Shown: positions 1-10,381 of the stretch, one piece after another
Layout of the letters: the number at the start of each line of letters is the position of its first letter
Numbering within the stretch: the stretch's first letter is position 1
NCBI RefSeq assembly: GCF_900184035.1
Contig: NZ_FXWP01000009.1
Span: 62,001 to 126,000, forward strand
From: Kosakonia pseudosacchari
Lineage (GTDB): Bacteria; Pseudomonadota; Gammaproteobacteria; Enterobacterales; Enterobacteriaceae
Length of the DNA: 64,000 nucleotides
Reading direction: 5' to 3'
Made by a program: the position numbers and the translations under genes
Notes under the pieces: generated by a model
Seen by the model: the letters and a program-made list of their open reading frames with translations, nothing else
What the model was told of the DNA's origin: nothing
The model's database searches: none

Positions 1-737
1 CTGGCGGCATAGCCGAACAACGGGCCGGACAGGGTCGCCCAGATAATCAAAGAGAGGGGCGCTGTGGGAGCGGTAAAGAGATACTGTCGCTCGTTGCCCA
101 GCACCAGCGACGCCACAAATGCGGCAAGCGCGCAGGTAACAATGGCGGCAATGACCGCATCCCAACTTATCGTGACCAGCAGAACCTCAAGGGTGAAAAT
201 CGCGCCCGCCAGCGGGACGTTATACACCGCCGCCAGCCCGGCACCTGCGCCGCAGGCGATCAATAGTCTGGTCTCTTGTGCATTTAATCCAATATGCCTT
301 GCAACTCTTTTGCCAAACAGAGCGCCGACTTCACGCGGGGCGCTTTCCCGCCCGAGCGGTGAGCCCATCGCTACGGTGACAACTTGCAACAACGCATGGG
401 TTAAGGTGGTGAAAGCGGGCATCGGGCGTTGAACATCTTTTAGCGCAGCGACCACGCTAACGCGTTTTTTTGCATAGCGCGCCAGCAGCCACCAGCCCCA
501 GCCTGCCACCACACCCGCAGCAGTAAGAGAAGCAAAACGGCGCAGGGCGCTGGCATCCGTTACGCCCTGCAGAAAGGGGGCGCCACCAATCAGCGATTGC
601 TGGCTATAACCGAAAGCGAGGTGCTGGATGGCATGCAGCAGAAGGGCAATCAACATGCCCACCGCACCGGAAAGTAACCCGGTCAGCAGCAGGGCCAGCC
701 AGCGACGTTGCCAGCCAGAATCAGGGATCTCACGCAT
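1..737 (-). CDS. ClC-type voltage-gated chloride channel/antiporter, N-terminal part (runs off the window)
   Basis: This entry is my own minus-strand translation from ATG at 737; it is open to the window edge and gives about 245 residues. The protein is hydrophobic with several membrane spans. It carries the segment GSPLGRESAPREVGALFG, which resembles the ClC selectivity-filter region and includes the gating glutamate of the GREGP-like motif. The downstream ACGAGAGLAAVYNVPLAG stretch is typical of the ClC helices that follow. The family moves chloride across the inner membrane, either as channels or as H+/Cl- exchangers. The sequence is not E. coli ClcB as I remember it, so no symbol is given. 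A weak AGGA lies about 16 bases upstream of the chosen ATG. The C-terminus is missing, so the subfamily cannot be fixed. Confidence 0.8.
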   Translation of the reverse strand, partial: MREIPDSGWQRRWLALLLTGLLSGAVGMLIALLLHAIQHLAFGYSQQSLIGGAPFLQGVTDASALRRFASLTAAGVVAGWGWWLLARYAKKRVSVVAALKDVQRPMPAFTTLTHALLQVVTVAMGSPLGRESAPREVGALFGKRVARHIGLNAQETRLLIACGAGAGLAAVYNVPLAGAIFTLEVLLVTISWDAVIAAIVTCALAAFVASLVLGNERQYLFTAPTAPLSLIIWATLSGPLFGYAA

Positions 738-838
738 GGTGTTTTTATCGGCATCCTAAATTTTCGGATTATTATTCCACAGAAAAGATGAACCTTTTAA
801 CAATGCGCCAGGAAAACGGGGAGATAAACAGGAAAGAG

Positions 839-862
839 CACCGCCTGCATCAACAGGCGGTG
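839..862 (-). terminator. Hairpin at the end of the trp operon
   Basis: There is a perfect 9-bp inverted repeat (CACCGCCTG ... CAGGCGGTG) with a 6-base loop, 8 bases past the trpA stop. On the minus strand it is followed by CTCTTTCCTGTTT, a broken U-tract, so termination may be partial or Rho-assisted, as at the E. coli trp operon end. Confidence 0.7.
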
Positions 863-869
863 CGGGAGG

Positions 870-1679
870 TTAACGCGGTAAAGTAGCGCCTTTCAGGCTC
901 TGCACAAAGGCTTTCAGTTCAGCCAGCATTGCCGTCGGGTTGGCGAGATTTTTCTCGATGATTTTCACAATCGCTGAACCGGAAATCGCCCCGGCGGCGC
1001 CCGCTTCTACGGCTGCGCTAACCTGATCTGGTGCGGAAATACCGAAGCCCTGCAGCGCAGGCGCAGCGTGATACTCGGTAAGTTTTTCCACCAGATGGTG
1101 CAGTGGCAGCGCCGCACGGTTTTCCGCGCCTGTTACCCCGGCGCGCGAAAGCAGATAGGTATACCCCCGGCCATAAGAGGCAATCTGGCGCAGCAAATCG
1201 TCGTCCGCGTTTGGCGGGCAAATAAAGATAGGCGCGATATTGTGGCGCAACGCCGCCTGGCGGAACGGTGCGGACTCTTCAATCGGCACATCTGCCACCA
1301 GCACGGAATCAACGCCGACTTTTGCACACTGGGCATAGAATTCGTCAATACCCCGGCTGAAAACCAGGTTGGCATACATCAGCAAGCCAATAGGGATTGT
1401 CGGGTGCTTCTGGCGAATGGCCGCCAGCATTTCGAAGCATTGTGACGGTGTCACTCCAGCAGCAAAAGCGCGCAGCGTGGCGTTCTGAATGGTCGGGCCG
1501 TCAGCCAGCGGATCGGAAAACGGGATCCCCAGTTCCAGCGCATCCGCGCCCGCTTCAATCAGCGTATCAATGATTTTTAGCGACTGTTCCGGGGAGGGAT
1601 CGCCCAGCGTGACGAAGGGAACGAATGCACCTTCTTTGCGCGCGTTTAGCTGTTTGAATAAATTGTCATAGCGTTCCAT
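870..1679 (-). CDS. trpA: Tryptophan synthase alpha subunit
   Basis: TrpA cleaves indole-3-glycerol phosphate to indole and glyceraldehyde 3-phosphate and channels indole to TrpB in the alpha2-beta2 complex in the cytoplasm. It has 269 residues, close to the usual 268. The catalytic pair Glu49 (in [12 protein letters not shown]) and Asp60 (in DPLADGPT) is present, as is the phosphate-binding [12 protein letters not shown] segment near residue 230. It is the last gene of the trp operon. Its ATG overlaps the trpB stop by one base (TGATG), which implies translational coupling and equal subunit supply. The sequence is nearly identical to the E. coli protein in the core and differs mostly at the C-terminus. 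Confidence 0.98.
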   Translation of the reverse strand: MERYDNLFKQLNARKEGAFVPFVTLGDPSPEQSLKIIDTLIEAGADALELGIPFSDPLADGPTIQNATLRAFAAGVTPSQCFEMLAAIRQKHPTIPIGLLMYANLVFSRGIDEFYAQCAKVGVDSVLVADVPIEESAPFRQAALRHNIAPIFICPPNADDDLLRQIASYGRGYTYLLSRAGVTGAENRAALPLHHLVEKLTEYHAAPALQGFGISAPDQVSAAVEAGAAGAISGSAIVKIIEKNLANPTAMLAELKAFVQSLKGATLPR

Positions 1680-2872
1680 CAGATTTCCCCTCGCGCTTTC
1701 AGGATGTCATGTACGGTAAAAATGTCTTTGTCGCCGCGCCCGGAAAGGTTCACCACCAGCAACTGCTCTTTGTCCGGGTTCTCGCGCATCATTTTTAGCG
1801 CATGGGCGAGGGCGTGCGAGGATTCCAGCGCCGGAATGATGCCTTCATGACGGCACAGGGTTTTGAATGCGTCCAGCGCTTCGTCATCGGTGATGGAAAC
1901 ATAGTCGGCACGCCCGGTACTGTTGAGGTAGGCATGCTGCGGCCCAACAGACGGGAAATCGAGACCTGCAGAGATGGAGTAAGACTCTTCAATCTGGCCT
2001 TCATCTGTCTGCATCATCGGTGACTTCATGCCAAAATAGATGCCCACGCGGCCATGTTTCAGCGGTGCGCCGTGCTCGCCAGTTTCAATACCGTGACCTG
2101 CCGGTTCCACACCAATCAGGCCGACCGAGGTTTCGTCGATAAAGTCGGCAAACATACCGATCGCGTTAGAACCACCGCCCACGCAGGCGATAACGGCATC
2201 CGGCAGACGCCCCTCTTTTTCGAGGATCTGCGCTTTGGTCTCTTCGCCGATCATGCGCTGGAATTCGCGAACAATGGTCGGGAAAGGGTGCGGACCCGCC
2301 GCCGTTCCCAGCATATAGTGCGCGGTTTCATAGCTACCAGACCAGTCGCGCAGCGCCTCGTTACAGGCATCTTTCAGCGTGGCGGAGCCGCTATGTACCG
2401 GGATCACTTCCGCACCCATTAAGCGCATGCGGAACACGTTAGGTGACTGGCGCTCCACATCTTTCGCGCCCATATAAATGCGACATTTCAGCCCAAGCAG
2501 GGCGCTCGCCAGCGCCGAGGCCACGCCATGCTGACCCGCCCCCGTTTCGGCGATAATTTCGGTTTTGCCCATGCGTTTTGCCAGCAGCGCCTGACCCAGC
2601 ACCTGGTTGGTTTTGTGCGCGCCGCCGTGCAGCAAATCTTCACGCTTGAGGTAAAGCGTGGTGCGCGTGCCGGCGGTAATGTTCTGGCATTTGGTCAGCG
2701 CGGTCGGGCGTCCGGCGTAGTTTTTCAGCAGGTCGTTAAATTGTTGCTGAAACTCGGCATCACTCTGTGCGCTGACAAAGGCTTCTTCGAGCTGGCGCAG
2801 CGCCGGCATCAGGATTTGCGGAACGAACATTCCGCCAAACTCGCCAAAATAGGGATTCAGTAGTGTCGTCAT
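1679..2872 (-). CDS. trpB: Tryptophan synthase beta subunit
   Basis: TrpB is a PLP enzyme that condenses indole with serine to give tryptophan. It has 397 residues, the normal length. The PLP lysine is Lys87 in HGGAHKTNQ, and the cofactor phosphate loop GGGSNAIG and the SGRGDKD C-terminal motif are visible. The start ATG lies 12 bases downstream of the trpCF stop, and the stop overlaps trpA. It is transcribed as part of trpEGDCFBA from the repressed and attenuated promoter near 7600. Confidence 0.98.
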   Translation of the reverse strand: MTTLLNPYFGEFGGMFVPQILMPALRQLEEAFVSAQSDAEFQQQFNDLLKNYAGRPTALTKCQNITAGTRTTLYLKREDLLHGGAHKTNQVLGQALLAKRMGKTEIIAETGAGQHGVASALASALLGLKCRIYMGAKDVERQSPNVFRMRLMGAEVIPVHSGSATLKDACNEALRDWSGSYETAHYMLGTAAGPHPFPTIVREFQRMIGEETKAQILEKEGRLPDAVIACVGGGSNAIGMFADFIDETSVGLIGVEPAGHGIETGEHGAPLKHGRVGIYFGMKSPMMQTDEGQIEESYSISAGLDFPSVGPQHAYLNSTGRADYVSITDDEALDAFKTLCRHEGIIPALESSHALAHALKMMRENPDKEQLLVVNLSGRGDKDIFTVHDILKARGEI

Positions 2873-2884
2873 TATCTTCTTTCC

Positions 2885-4243
2885 TTAATAAGCGCGTAGT
2901 GTGCGGAAAACCGAGGCCAGTTTGCTGGCATCTTTGATACCCGGCTCCGACTCCACGCCTGAATTAAAATCGAGTCCGGCACAGCCGGTTTTCGCCGCCT
3001 GCACGCAATTGTCTGCGCTCAGGCCTCCGGCCAGAATCACGTTATCCAGTGGCTCGCCTGCCAGTAGGGACCAGTCAAAACGTTTGCCGCTGCCGCCCTG
3101 GCCGTTATCAAACACGTATTTATCGACGTGCCGGAAGCGCCGCTCGGGCAGGCTGTCGCCAACGCTGAGCGCTTTCCAGATTTGCGTCTTCGCTGGCAGA
3201 CGCTCGCGCAGCGTATCGATATAGGCCTGATCTTCATCGCCATGCAGTTGGACGGCAACCAGATCCAGCGCGATAACGTTAGCCACTACCTCTTCTGGAT
3301 CTGCATTGCGGAACACCCCGACATATTGCAGCGGTGCGGCCTGTTTCACCGCTTGCGCTTGCGCTTGCGTTACGGCGCGCGGAGAACTGGCAACGAAGAT
3401 CAAGCCACCGTAAATGGCACCGGCCTGATGTGCTGCCTGCGCATCTTCCGGGCGGGTCAGCCCGCAGACTTTGTTTTCACCCAGCAAAACGCGTTTCACC
3501 GCCGCATCAAGATCGTCATGGGACATCAGCGCGGAACCAATCAGAAACCCATTGGCAAAATGGCTGAGTTCACGCACCTGGGCATAAGTGTTGATGCCAG
3601 ATTCGCTGATAACTGTCACACCTGTGCCAAGGCGCGGTGCGAGTTCACGGGTGCGGTTCAAATCGATGGAAAGGTCGCGCAGGTCACGGTTGTTGATGCC
3701 GACCACTTTCGCTTCCAGCGCGATAGCGCGTTGCAATTCCTCTTCATTACTGACTTCCGTCAGCACGCCCATATTCAGGCTATGCGCGACAGCGGCAAGC
3801 TGGCGATACTGCTCATCGTCGAGTACCGAAAGCATCAGCAGGCACGCGTCTGCCTGGTAGTGACGCGCCAGGTAAATCTGATAAGCGTCAATAATAAAGT
3901 CTTTGCACAGGATTGGCTGCGGCGCGATGCCGCTGACAATCGGCAGAAAATCAAAACTGCCCTGGAAATATTTTTCATCCGTCAACACGGAAATCGCCGA
4001 CGCATGATTTTTGTAGATAGCTGCAATGCGTGCCGGGTCAAAATCATTGCGGATCACGCCCTTGGAGGGCGAGGCTTTTTTGCACTCCAGAATGAACGCT
4101 GTCCGCGCACCTTGCAGGGCATCGTAGAAGCGACGCGTGCTTGGCACGACATCGTTCTGAAAACTGGCCAGCGGTTGTTGCTCCTTGCGCGCCGCTACCC
4201 ATACGGCTTTGTCGGCGACGATTTTCGCTAAAACGGTCTGCAT
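2885..4243 (-). CDS. trpCF: Fused indole-3-glycerol-phosphate synthase / phosphoribosylanthranilate isomerase
   Basis: This is a bifunctional enzyme of 452 residues, annotated trpC in E. coli. Residues 1 to about 255 form the IGP synthase barrel, with FILECKKASPSKG near residue 50 carrying the catalytic lysine and SESGIN near 215. Residues from about 256 form the PRA isomerase barrel, starting with NKVCGLTRPEDA, whose Cys is the general base. Together they convert PRA to CdRP and then to indole-3-glycerol phosphate. The fusion is standard in enteric bacteria. The start lies 3 bases past the trpGD stop. Confidence 0.97.
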   Translation of the reverse strand: MQTVLAKIVADKAVWVAARKEQQPLASFQNDVVPSTRRFYDALQGARTAFILECKKASPSKGVIRNDFDPARIAAIYKNHASAISVLTDEKYFQGSFDFLPIVSGIAPQPILCKDFIIDAYQIYLARHYQADACLLMLSVLDDEQYRQLAAVAHSLNMGVLTEVSNEEELQRAIALEAKVVGINNRDLRDLSIDLNRTRELAPRLGTGVTVISESGINTYAQVRELSHFANGFLIGSALMSHDDLDAAVKRVLLGENKVCGLTRPEDAQAAHQAGAIYGGLIFVASSPRAVTQAQAQAVKQAAPLQYVGVFRNADPEEVVANVIALDLVAVQLHGDEDQAYIDTLRERLPAKTQIWKALSVGDSLPERRFRHVDKYVFDNGQGGSGKRFDWSLLAGEPLDNVILAGGLSADNCVQAAKTGCAGLDFNSGVESEPGIKDASKLASVFRTLRAY

Positions 4244-4246
4244 TTT

Positions 4247-5842
4247 TTATCCTCTTGCCGCAAGTGCGGTGACTTTGTCGTAGGCTGCTCCGCTGTGCAG
4301 CACATCCAGAACTTTTTGCGCATTAGCCTGTAAATCCTCATCACCGTGCAGACGCATCAACATGGCGACATTGGCGGCGACGGCGGCTTCATGTGCGGCC
4401 TCACCTTTACCCTGGAGTAAGCGTGTCAGAATGTCACGGTTTTCTTCCGGTGTACCGCCCGCCAGTGCCTCCTGATGGTACGGCGTCAGGCCAAAATCGG
4501 CAGCGGTGAGTTGGTAACTTTTGATTTCGCCATCGTGCAATTCAGCAACCAGTGTAGGTGCATGCAGTGATACTTCGTCCATGCCGCCGCTATGCACGAC
4601 CGCCGCACGCTGATAACCGAGTACGCGCAGGGTTTCGGCAATCGGCAGCACCAGCTCCGGGCTGTAGACGCCGATCAGCGCCAGCGGCGGATGCGCCGGG
4701 TTAATCAACGGGCCGAGCACGTTGAACAGGGTTCGGGTTTTCAACTGCTGGCGTACCGGCATTGCGTGGCGAAAACCGGTGTGATACTTCGGTGCAAACA
4801 GGAAACAGACACCCAGCTCATCCAGCGCGGTACGCGATTTATCGGCATTCATGTCCAGATTGATACCAAATGCCGCCAGCAAATCCGAAGATCCGGAACG
4901 GCTCGAAACGCTGCGATTGCCGTGTTTGGCGACTTTCAGCCCGCACGCAGCGGCGACAAATGCGCTGGCGGTGGAAATATTGATGCTGTTGCTGCCGTCG
5001 CCACCCGTGCCGACAATATCGGCAAAAGCATAGTCCGGGCGCGGGAACGGCGCGGCATTCTCCAGCAGTGCGGTGGCGGCTCCGGCGATCTCATTGGGAT
5101 GCTCACCGCGAATTTTCATACTCACCAGTGCGGCCGCCAGTTGTTCCGGCTTCAGCTCGCCGCGTACCACCGCAGAGAAAAGCTGGTGGCTCTCCTGCTG
5201 GCTGAGCGTTTGCGCCTGATAGAGTTTTTCCAGAATCGGTTGCAGGGTATTCGTCTGCTCCAGTTTTTGCAGCGCCCAGGCCAGGGTTTGCTCCAGCAAA
5301 CGTGCGCCTTGCGTGGTTAAAATCGACTCCGGGTGGAACTGGAAACCACACACGCGATCGGCGTCGTGACGTACCGCCATCACCATGCCGTTAAAGTGGG
5401 CATTGATGGTTAATCCTGCCGGGATGTTACTGCCCACCAGCGAGTGGTAACGCGCAACGGGAAGCGGGTTGCTTAAGCCCGCGAACATGGCCTGGCCATC
5501 GTGTTCGATACTTGAGGCTTTACCATGCAGGATTTCACCCGCCTGGCCGACGTAGCCGCCATAGGCTTCAACAATCGCCTGGTGACCGAGGCAGATGCCG
5601 ATAATCGGTAACTTGCCGCGCATCCGCGTAAGCAGTTCCGGCATGCAGCCCGCTTCAGAAGGTGCCCCCGGGCCAGGTGAAAGCATCAGCACCGGGTTTT
5701 GCATCGTCTGAAGGCGGTCAATCAAGGTCTGCGCCGGAACATGGTTACGGTAAATCACCACGTTATGTCCGCTCGCACGCAGCTGATCCGCCAGGTTGTA
5801 AGTAAAGGAATCGATATTATCAAGCAGCAGAATGTCAGCCAT
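4247..5842 (-). CDS. trpGD: Fused anthranilate synthase glutaminase / anthranilate phosphoribosyltransferase
   Basis: This is a 531-residue bifunctional protein (trpD in E. coli). Residues 1-195 are a class I glutamine amidotransferase with nucleophile Cys84 in GICLGHQ and the FHPES His-Glu pair near residue 170; it supplies ammonia to TrpE. The rest is the PRPP-dependent transferase, with [14 protein letters not shown] for PRPP binding and KHGNRSVSS. The start ATG overlaps the trpE stop by one base, coupling the two anthranilate synthase subunits. Confidence 0.97.
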   Translation of the reverse strand: MADILLLDNIDSFTYNLADQLRASGHNVVIYRNHVPAQTLIDRLQTMQNPVLMLSPGPGAPSEAGCMPELLTRMRGKLPIIGICLGHQAIVEAYGGYVGQAGEILHGKASSIEHDGQAMFAGLSNPLPVARYHSLVGSNIPAGLTINAHFNGMVMAVRHDADRVCGFQFHPESILTTQGARLLEQTLAWALQKLEQTNTLQPILEKLYQAQTLSQQESHQLFSAVVRGELKPEQLAAALVSMKIRGEHPNEIAGAATALLENAAPFPRPDYAFADIVGTGGDGSNSINISTASAFVAAACGLKVAKHGNRSVSSRSGSSDLLAAFGINLDMNADKSRTALDELGVCFLFAPKYHTGFRHAMPVRQQLKTRTLFNVLGPLINPAHPPLALIGVYSPELVLPIAETLRVLGYQRAAVVHSGGMDEVSLHAPTLVAELHDGEIKSYQLTAADFGLTPYHQEALAGGTPEENRDILTRLLQGKGEAAHEAAVAANVAMLMRLHGDEDLQANAQKVLDVLHSGAAYDKVTALAARG

Positions 5843-7404
5843 CAGAAAGTCTCCTGAGCGTGGTGTGCGGTGGCGATAGCGCGCAGAACCGCGCGGGCTT
5901 TATTACGGGTTTCATCGGCTTCAGATTGCGGAACGGAATCCAGCACTACACCAGCGCCTGCCTGTACCGTTGCCACGCCATCCTCCACCCACGCAGAACG
6001 AATCACGATGCAGGTATCCAGATCGCCATGCGCAGTGAAATAACCCACCGCACCGCCGTAACTACCGCGGCGCGCGCCCTCCGCTTTAGCAATTAACTGC
6101 ATTGCACGCACTTTCGGCGCACCGCTCAGGGTGCCCATGTTCATGCAGGCGCGGTAGGCGTGCAGAACATCAAGATCCTGACGCAGTTCACCCACCACGC
6201 GTGAAACCAGGTGCATGACGTAAGAGTAGCGATCGACTTTGGTCAAATCGGCGACATAGCGGCTGCCGGGTGTGCAGATGCGCGCCAGATCATTGCGCGC
6301 CAGATCCACCAGCATTAAGTGTTCTGACAGCTCTTTGTGGTCGGTACGCATCTCCAGCTCAATGCGGCTGTCAAGATCGCGATCCAGCGAACCATCCGCG
6401 CGGCGTCCCCGTGGACGTGTGCCGGCAATAGGGTAGATCTCAATCTGGCGGTTGCTGGCGTCGTATTTCAGCGAGCTTTCCGGGGAGGCTCCGAACAGGG
6501 TGAAATCGTTATCCTGCATGAAGAACATGTACGGGCTGGGATTGCTCTTTTTTAACACTTCATAAGCAGCCAGCGGCGAAGGGCAAGGTAGGGTGAAGCG
6601 GCGAGAAGGCACCACCTGGAAAATCTCGCCCGCGCGAATCGCTTTTTGCATGTCGCGAACCACTGCGCCGTACTCTTCATCACTCTGGTTGCAGTCGCAG
6701 CGCATATGTTCAACTTTCTCGACCGGCAACGGCTCGGCGGGCCGATCCAACTGCTGGCGCAGGGTGTCGATGCGCTGAAGCAGGCGGTCTTTTTCCTGTG
6801 CGGAAGGGGTAAATAAGCTGGCCTGGATACGCGTTTGCTGTTTCTGGTGGTCGATCACCAGTAAGGTTTCGGCGAGATAAAAGCAGTAGTCCGGGCAACG
6901 GCGATCGTGCGTCAGCTGCGGTAAGTCTTCAAAACCGGCCACCAGGTCATACGCGAACAAGCCGCCAAAAAACATGGCTTCGCGTTCATCGGCAGGGACA
7001 TCGACCAGGTTTTGTAACAAGCGAAAAGCATCAAACACGGAAAGCGAGCAGAGACGTGCATCTTCGTCCAGCAGGCTGCTGACCGGCGGGAACCGCAGTT
7101 CGCGACCTTCGGGCAGCAGGGTGTTTTCAACACCGGCCGGAAGGGCGTTATCCAGCAGCACCAGCAGTGCGGCGCCATTTTCAGTTAATGCTGTAATGGT
7201 GACAGTGTCACCCAGCGCGGTGATACGCAATGCGCTATCAACCAGCAACAGGCTTTTTAAGTCGCTTTTACTGTCTATATCTGCTGATTCCAGTAGCAAC
7301 GTTGCCGGGCGGGTGGCGCACAATTGATGGAACAGCGCCGTCGGGTTACTGCGGTAGCTGGCGTTGCTGGTCAGCAGTTCGAGTGCTGGTTTTTGCGTTT
7401 GCAT
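5842..7404 (-). CDS. trpE: Anthranilate synthase component I
   Basis: TrpE makes anthranilate from chorismate and is the feedback-inhibited entry point of the pathway. The reading frame is open to 7416, but the start is set at the ATG at 7404 ([11 protein letters not shown]). That gives 520 residues, the E. coli length, with the LLESA feedback-binding segment near residue 40. The C-terminal chorismate-binding domain holds [20 protein letters not shown] and GAGVVLDS. It lies downstream of the attenuator, which ends only 27 bases before this start. Confidence 0.97.
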   Translation of the reverse strand: MQTQKPALELLTSNASYRSNPTALFHQLCATRPATLLLESADIDSKSDLKSLLLVDSALRITALGDTVTITALTENGAALLVLLDNALPAGVENTLLPEGRELRFPPVSSLLDEDARLCSLSVFDAFRLLQNLVDVPADEREAMFFGGLFAYDLVAGFEDLPQLTHDRRCPDYCFYLAETLLVIDHQKQQTRIQASLFTPSAQEKDRLLQRIDTLRQQLDRPAEPLPVEKVEHMRCDCNQSDEEYGAVVRDMQKAIRAGEIFQVVPSRRFTLPCPSPLAAYEVLKKSNPSPYMFFMQDNDFTLFGASPESSLKYDASNRQIEIYPIAGTRPRGRRADGSLDRDLDSRIELEMRTDHKELSEHLMLVDLARNDLARICTPGSRYVADLTKVDRYSYVMHLVSRVVGELRQDLDVLHAYRACMNMGTLSGAPKVRAMQLIAKAEGARRGSYGGAVGYFTAHGDLDTCIVIRSAWVEDGVATVQAGAGVVLDSVPQSEADETRNKARAVLRAIATAHHAQETF

Positions 7405-7430
7405 AGTCGCTCTCATTATTTATTTTGTTC

Positions 7431-7457
7431 AAAAAAAAGCCCGCTGGATGAGCGGGC
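7431..7457 (-). terminator. trp attenuator (3:4 terminator hairpin)
   Basis: Read on the minus strand, the stem is GCCCGCT-CATCC-AGCGGGC followed by eight T residues. It sits between trpL and trpE, exactly where the transcription attenuator belongs. Ribosome stalling at the two Trp codons of trpL would favour the competing 2:3 antiterminator. The 1, 2, 3 and 4 segments are compressed into about 90 bases, as in E. coli. Confidence 0.93.
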
Positions 7458-7501
7458 CTGGTATCGGTATGCTGAATGCGCACGTGATCTCACAGCCCTT
7501 G

Positions 7502-7546
7502 TCAGGGAGTGCGCCACCAGCGAGTAACAGAGAAATGTGCATTCAT
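7502..7546 (-). CDS. trpL: trp operon leader peptide
   Basis: This is a 14-codon minus-strand ORF, MNAHFSVTRWWRTP, found by direct reading between the trp promoter and attenuator. The tandem Trp codons at positions 10 and 11 and the ending WWRT match the E. coli leader [14 protein letters not shown]. An AAGGTAT ribosome-binding site lies upstream. The N-terminal half differs from E. coli while the regulatory codons are kept, as expected for a peptide whose only job is ribosome stalling. Confidence 0.95.
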   Translation of the reverse strand: MNAHFSVTRWWRTP

Positions 7547-7573
7547 GTTTGCGATACCTTGTTGTGTGAACTT

Positions 7574-7609
7574 GCGTACTAGTTAACTGGTTCAGGAAAA
7601 GAAAGTCAA
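7574..7609 (-). promoter_or_regulatory. trp promoter with TrpR operator
   Basis: On the minus strand there is TTGACT (7609-7604), a 17-base spacer and TTAACT (7586-7581). The operator-like sequence GAACCAGTTAACTAGTACGC (7593-7574) overlaps the -10 element. It differs only slightly from the E. coli operator, which has CTAGTTAACTAG at its core. TrpR with bound tryptophan would block polymerase here. Confidence 0.93.
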
Positions 7610-7685
7610 CCTCGAATTCAGAAAATATTCTCTGGACTGTATGATAGGCGACAAACCGACGTCCTGATGAATTAGCGGAGCCGCT

Positions 7686-8552
7686 TTGAGCGACACGAAT
7701 TACGCCATTATTTACGATCTTCACAGCCATACGACGGCCTCTGATGGTCTGCTTTCCCCCGAACAACTGGTGCATCGCGCGATTGAAATGCGCGTCGGTA
7801 CGCTGGCAATAACCGACCACGATACCACCGATGCCATTCCTGTTGCCCGTGCGGAAATTGTCCGCGCCGGGCTGGATTTACAGCTTATCAGCGGTGTGGA
7901 GATCTCCACCGTCTGGGAAAATCACGAAATACATATTGTTGGTCTGAATATTGATATTGACCACCCGGCGATGCGCACTTTTTTGCAGGCGCAATCTGAA
8001 CGCCGGGTTCAGCGGGCGAAGCTGATTGCTGAACGTTTAGAAAAAGCGCACATTCCCGGTGCGTGGGAAGGCGCTCAACGGCTGGCTCAGGGGGCGAACG
8101 TAACGCGCGGGCACTTTGCCCGTTTCCTGGTGGAACAGGGCAAAGCGAGCAATATTGCCGATGTGTTTAAAAAGTATCTTGCACGGGGGAAAACGGGATA
8201 CGTTCCTCCCCAGTGGTGTACAATAGAACAAGCTATTGATGTGATTCATCATTCTGGCGGAACGGCAGTAATGGCCCATCCTGGTCGCTATAACCTTTCT
8301 GCTAAATGGCTGAAAAGACTGCTGGCGTATTTTGCACAGTGCGGCGGTGAGGCGATGGAAGTCGCCCAATGCCAGCAGGCTCCCAACGAGCGAACGCAGC
8401 TCGCCGCGTATGCCCGTCAGTTTGGTTTACTGGCGTCGCAAGGGTCGGATTTCCATCAGCCTTGCCCATGGATTGAACTGGGGCGCAAACTCTGGCTTCC
8501 GGCCGGCGTTGATGGCGTATGGCTGAAATGGGAGCAGCCGCAACAGAACTGA
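7686..8552 (+). CDS. rnm: PHP-domain 5'-3' exoribonuclease (RNase AM)
   Basis: This is the orthologue of E. coli YciV/Rnm (also called TrpH), a 5'-3' exonuclease that trims rRNA 5' ends. It has 288 residues with PHP-domain metal ligands: DLHSHTTASDG (residues 11-21), ITDHDTT near 41, GVEIST near 74, and later AHPGRYN and SDFHQP. Translation starts at TTG, preceded by GGAG with a 5-base spacer; the resulting N-terminus MSDTNYA matches E. coli. It is divergent from the trp operon and likely heads an rnm-yciO-rluB transcript. Confidence 0.93.
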   Translation: MSDTNYAIIYDLHSHTTASDGLLSPEQLVHRAIEMRVGTLAITDHDTTDAIPVARAEIVRAGLDLQLISGVEISTVWENHEIHIVGLNIDIDHPAMRTFLQAQSERRVQRAKLIAERLEKAHIPGAWEGAQRLAQGANVTRGHFARFLVEQGKASNIADVFKKYLARGKTGYVPPQWCTIEQAIDVIHHSGGTAVMAHPGRYNLSAKWLKRLLAYFAQCGGEAMEVAQCQQAPNERTQLAAYARQFGLLASQGSDFHQPCPWIELGRKLWLPAGVDGVWLKWEQPQQN

Positions 8553-8563
8553 GAGAGGGAAGT

Positions 8564-9184
8564 ATGAGTCAATTTTTTTATATTCATCCGGAAAACCCCC
8601 AGCCGCGTTTGATTAACCAGGCGGTAGAAATTGTGCGTAAAGGCGGCGTCATCGTGTATCCCACCGATTCCGGTTATGCGTTGGGCTGCAAAATTGAAGA
8701 CAAGGGGGCGATGGAGCGTATTTGCCGCATTCGCCACCTGCCGGATGGCCACAACTTCACGCTGATGTGCCGTGATTTATCGGAACTGTCGACCTATGCT
8801 TTTGTCGATAATGTGGCCTTTCGCCTGATTAAAAATAATACGCCTGGCAATTACACGTTTATCCTGAAAGGTACAAAAGAGGTGCCGCGCCGTTTATTAC
8901 AGGAAAAACGTAAAACGATTGGTCTGCGCGTGCCGTCAAACCCGATTGCGCTGGCGCTGCTGGAAACGCTCAACGAGCCGATGCTTTCCACCTCGTTAAT
9001 GCTGCCCGGCAGTGATTTTACCGAATCCGATCCGGATGAAATTAAAGATCGGCTGGAAAAAGTGGTGGATTTAATTATCCACGGTGGCTATCTCGGTCAA
9101 CAACCAACGACGGTGGTGGATTTAACTGAATCAACACCGGAGGTTATTCGCGAAGGGGTTGGCGACGTTAAGCCTTTCTTATAG
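8564..9184 (+). CDS. yciO: YciO, Sua5/YrdC-fold protein
   Basis: A 206-residue YrdC/Sua5-like protein, the same length as E. coli YciO. The KGGVIVYPTDSGYALGC segment near the N-terminus is the family's nucleotide/tRNA-binding signature. Relatives TsaC and Sua5 make threonylcarbamoyl-AMP for tRNA t6A, but YciO cannot replace TsaC well and its role is unclear. The start was chosen at MSQFFYI, preceded by GAGAGGGA; the upstream codons in frame lie inside rnm. Confidence 0.93.
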   Translation: MSQFFYIHPENPQPRLINQAVEIVRKGGVIVYPTDSGYALGCKIEDKGAMERICRIRHLPDGHNFTLMCRDLSELSTYAFVDNVAFRLIKNNTPGNYTFILKGTKEVPRRLLQEKRKTIGLRVPSNPIALALLETLNEPMLSTSLMLPGSDFTESDPDEIKDRLEKVVDLIIHGGYLGQQPTTVVDLTESTPEVIREGVGDVKPFL

Positions 9185-9283
9185 TGGCGCAAGCCGCTAT
9201 ACTACGCGGCCATTTCAGCAGCGGCTTCGCCGACCTGATGACCCTATTCGACGCCTGTGAAGGCGACACCTGAAGGAAGCTCT

Positions 9284-10174
9284 ATGAGCGAGAAACTACA
9301 AAAAGTGCTGGCGCGAGCTGGCCACGGTTCCCGCCGTGAAATCGAATCTATTATTGAGGCTGGCCGCGTAAGCGTGGACGGCAAAATCGCCACGCTGGGC
9401 GATCGCGTGGAAGTGACGCCGGGTCTGAAAATTCGCATCGATGGTCACCTCATTTCGGTGAAAGAGTCCGTGGAGCAGATCTGCCGCGTGCTGGCGTACT
9501 ACAAACCGGAAGGTGAACTCTGTACGCGTAACGATCCGGAAGGGCGCCCGACTGTTTTTGATCGTCTGCCGAAACTGCGCGGTGCGCGCTGGATCGCGGT
9601 AGGTCGCCTCGACGTTAATACTTGCGGCCTGTTGCTGTTTACCACCGATGGTGAACTGGCGAACCGCCTGATGCACCCGAGCCGTGAAGTTGAGCGTGAA
9701 TACGCCGTCCGAGTCTTTGGCGAAGTCGATGACGCGAAATTGCGCGATCTGTCGCGTGGTGTGCAGCTGGAAGATGGCCCGGCGGCGTTCAAAACCATCA
9801 AGTTCAGCGGGGGCGAAGGCATTAACCAGTGGTACAACGTCACCCTGACTGAAGGGCGTAACCGTGAAGTGCGTCGCCTGTGGGAAGCGGTTGGCGTACA
9901 GGTCAGCCGCCTGATCCGCGTACGTTACGGTGATATTCCGCTGCCAAAAGGCTTGCCGCGCGGCGGCTGGACGGAGCTGGATTTAGCACAAACCAACTAC
10001 CTGCGTGAGCTGGTGGGACTGGACGCGGAAACGCAATCCAAAGTGGCCGTGGAGAAGGATCGCCGTCGCATGAAAGCGAACCAGATCCGTCGTGCGGTGA
10101 AACGCCACAGCCAACCGGCTGGCAAGTCCGGTGGAGGTCGTCGTCCCGGCAGTTCACGTAATAAAAACGACTGA
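9284..10174 (+). CDS. rluB: 23S rRNA pseudouridine(2605) synthase
   Basis: RluB converts U2605 of 23S rRNA to pseudouridine. It has 296 residues. An S4 RNA-binding domain spans roughly residues 3-60. The catalytic domain follows with Asp110 in [15 protein letters not shown], and the [16 protein letters not shown] motif is present. The basic tail after residue 265 is Gly/Arg/Lys-rich and varies between species. The start ATG follows GAAGGA; the upstream frame extension is not conserved. Confidence 0.96.
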   Translation: MSEKLQKVLARAGHGSRREIESIIEAGRVSVDGKIATLGDRVEVTPGLKIRIDGHLISVKESVEQICRVLAYYKPEGELCTRNDPEGRPTVFDRLPKLRGARWIAVGRLDVNTCGLLLFTTDGELANRLMHPSREVEREYAVRVFGEVDDAKLRDLSRGVQLEDGPAAFKTIKFSGGEGINQWYNVTLTEGRNREVRRLWEAVGVQVSRLIRVRYGDIPLPKGLPRGGWTELDLAQTNYLRELVGLDAETQSKVAVEKDRRRMKANQIRRAVKRHSQPAGKSGGGRRPGSSRNKND

Positions 10175-10193
10175 TTTTTATAAAGAATAAGAG

Positions 10194-10217
10194 AAAAGGG
10201 GCGAAAGCCCCTTTTTT
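10194..10217 (+). terminator. Rho-independent terminator of rluB
   Basis: AAAAGGGGC-GAAA-GCCCCTTTTTT: a strong GC stem with a GAAA tetraloop and a T-run, about 20 bases after the rluB stop. Confidence 0.92.
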
Positions 10218-10381
10218 GTTGCGAGCCGAAAACCCTTGCCAGCGGATGTGGATCTGATTTGGTTCAACCTGATCGCTTGCGTGAAATCTCACCTGTTGTC
10301 AGACGTTGCTTGTTAAAATTTCCGGCTCGGCTTGCTGAGACAAAAAAGCTCCGCTTTCGATGACCGAAGGCTTACATTGCG

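Noticed and set aside
3128-4231. 367-residue open frame antisense to trpCF
   Set aside because: It mirrors the codon periodicity of the real gene, has no ribosome-binding site and gives a low-complexity product without domains.
7416-7820. 134-residue frame across the trp leader
   Set aside because: It crosses the trp promoter, trpL and attenuator and overlaps rnm antisense; the leader region explains the sequence.
10217-10381. Cobalamin riboswitch near btuR
   Set aside because: This stretch is downstream of btuR, not upstream, and no B12-box-like sequence was seen on either side.
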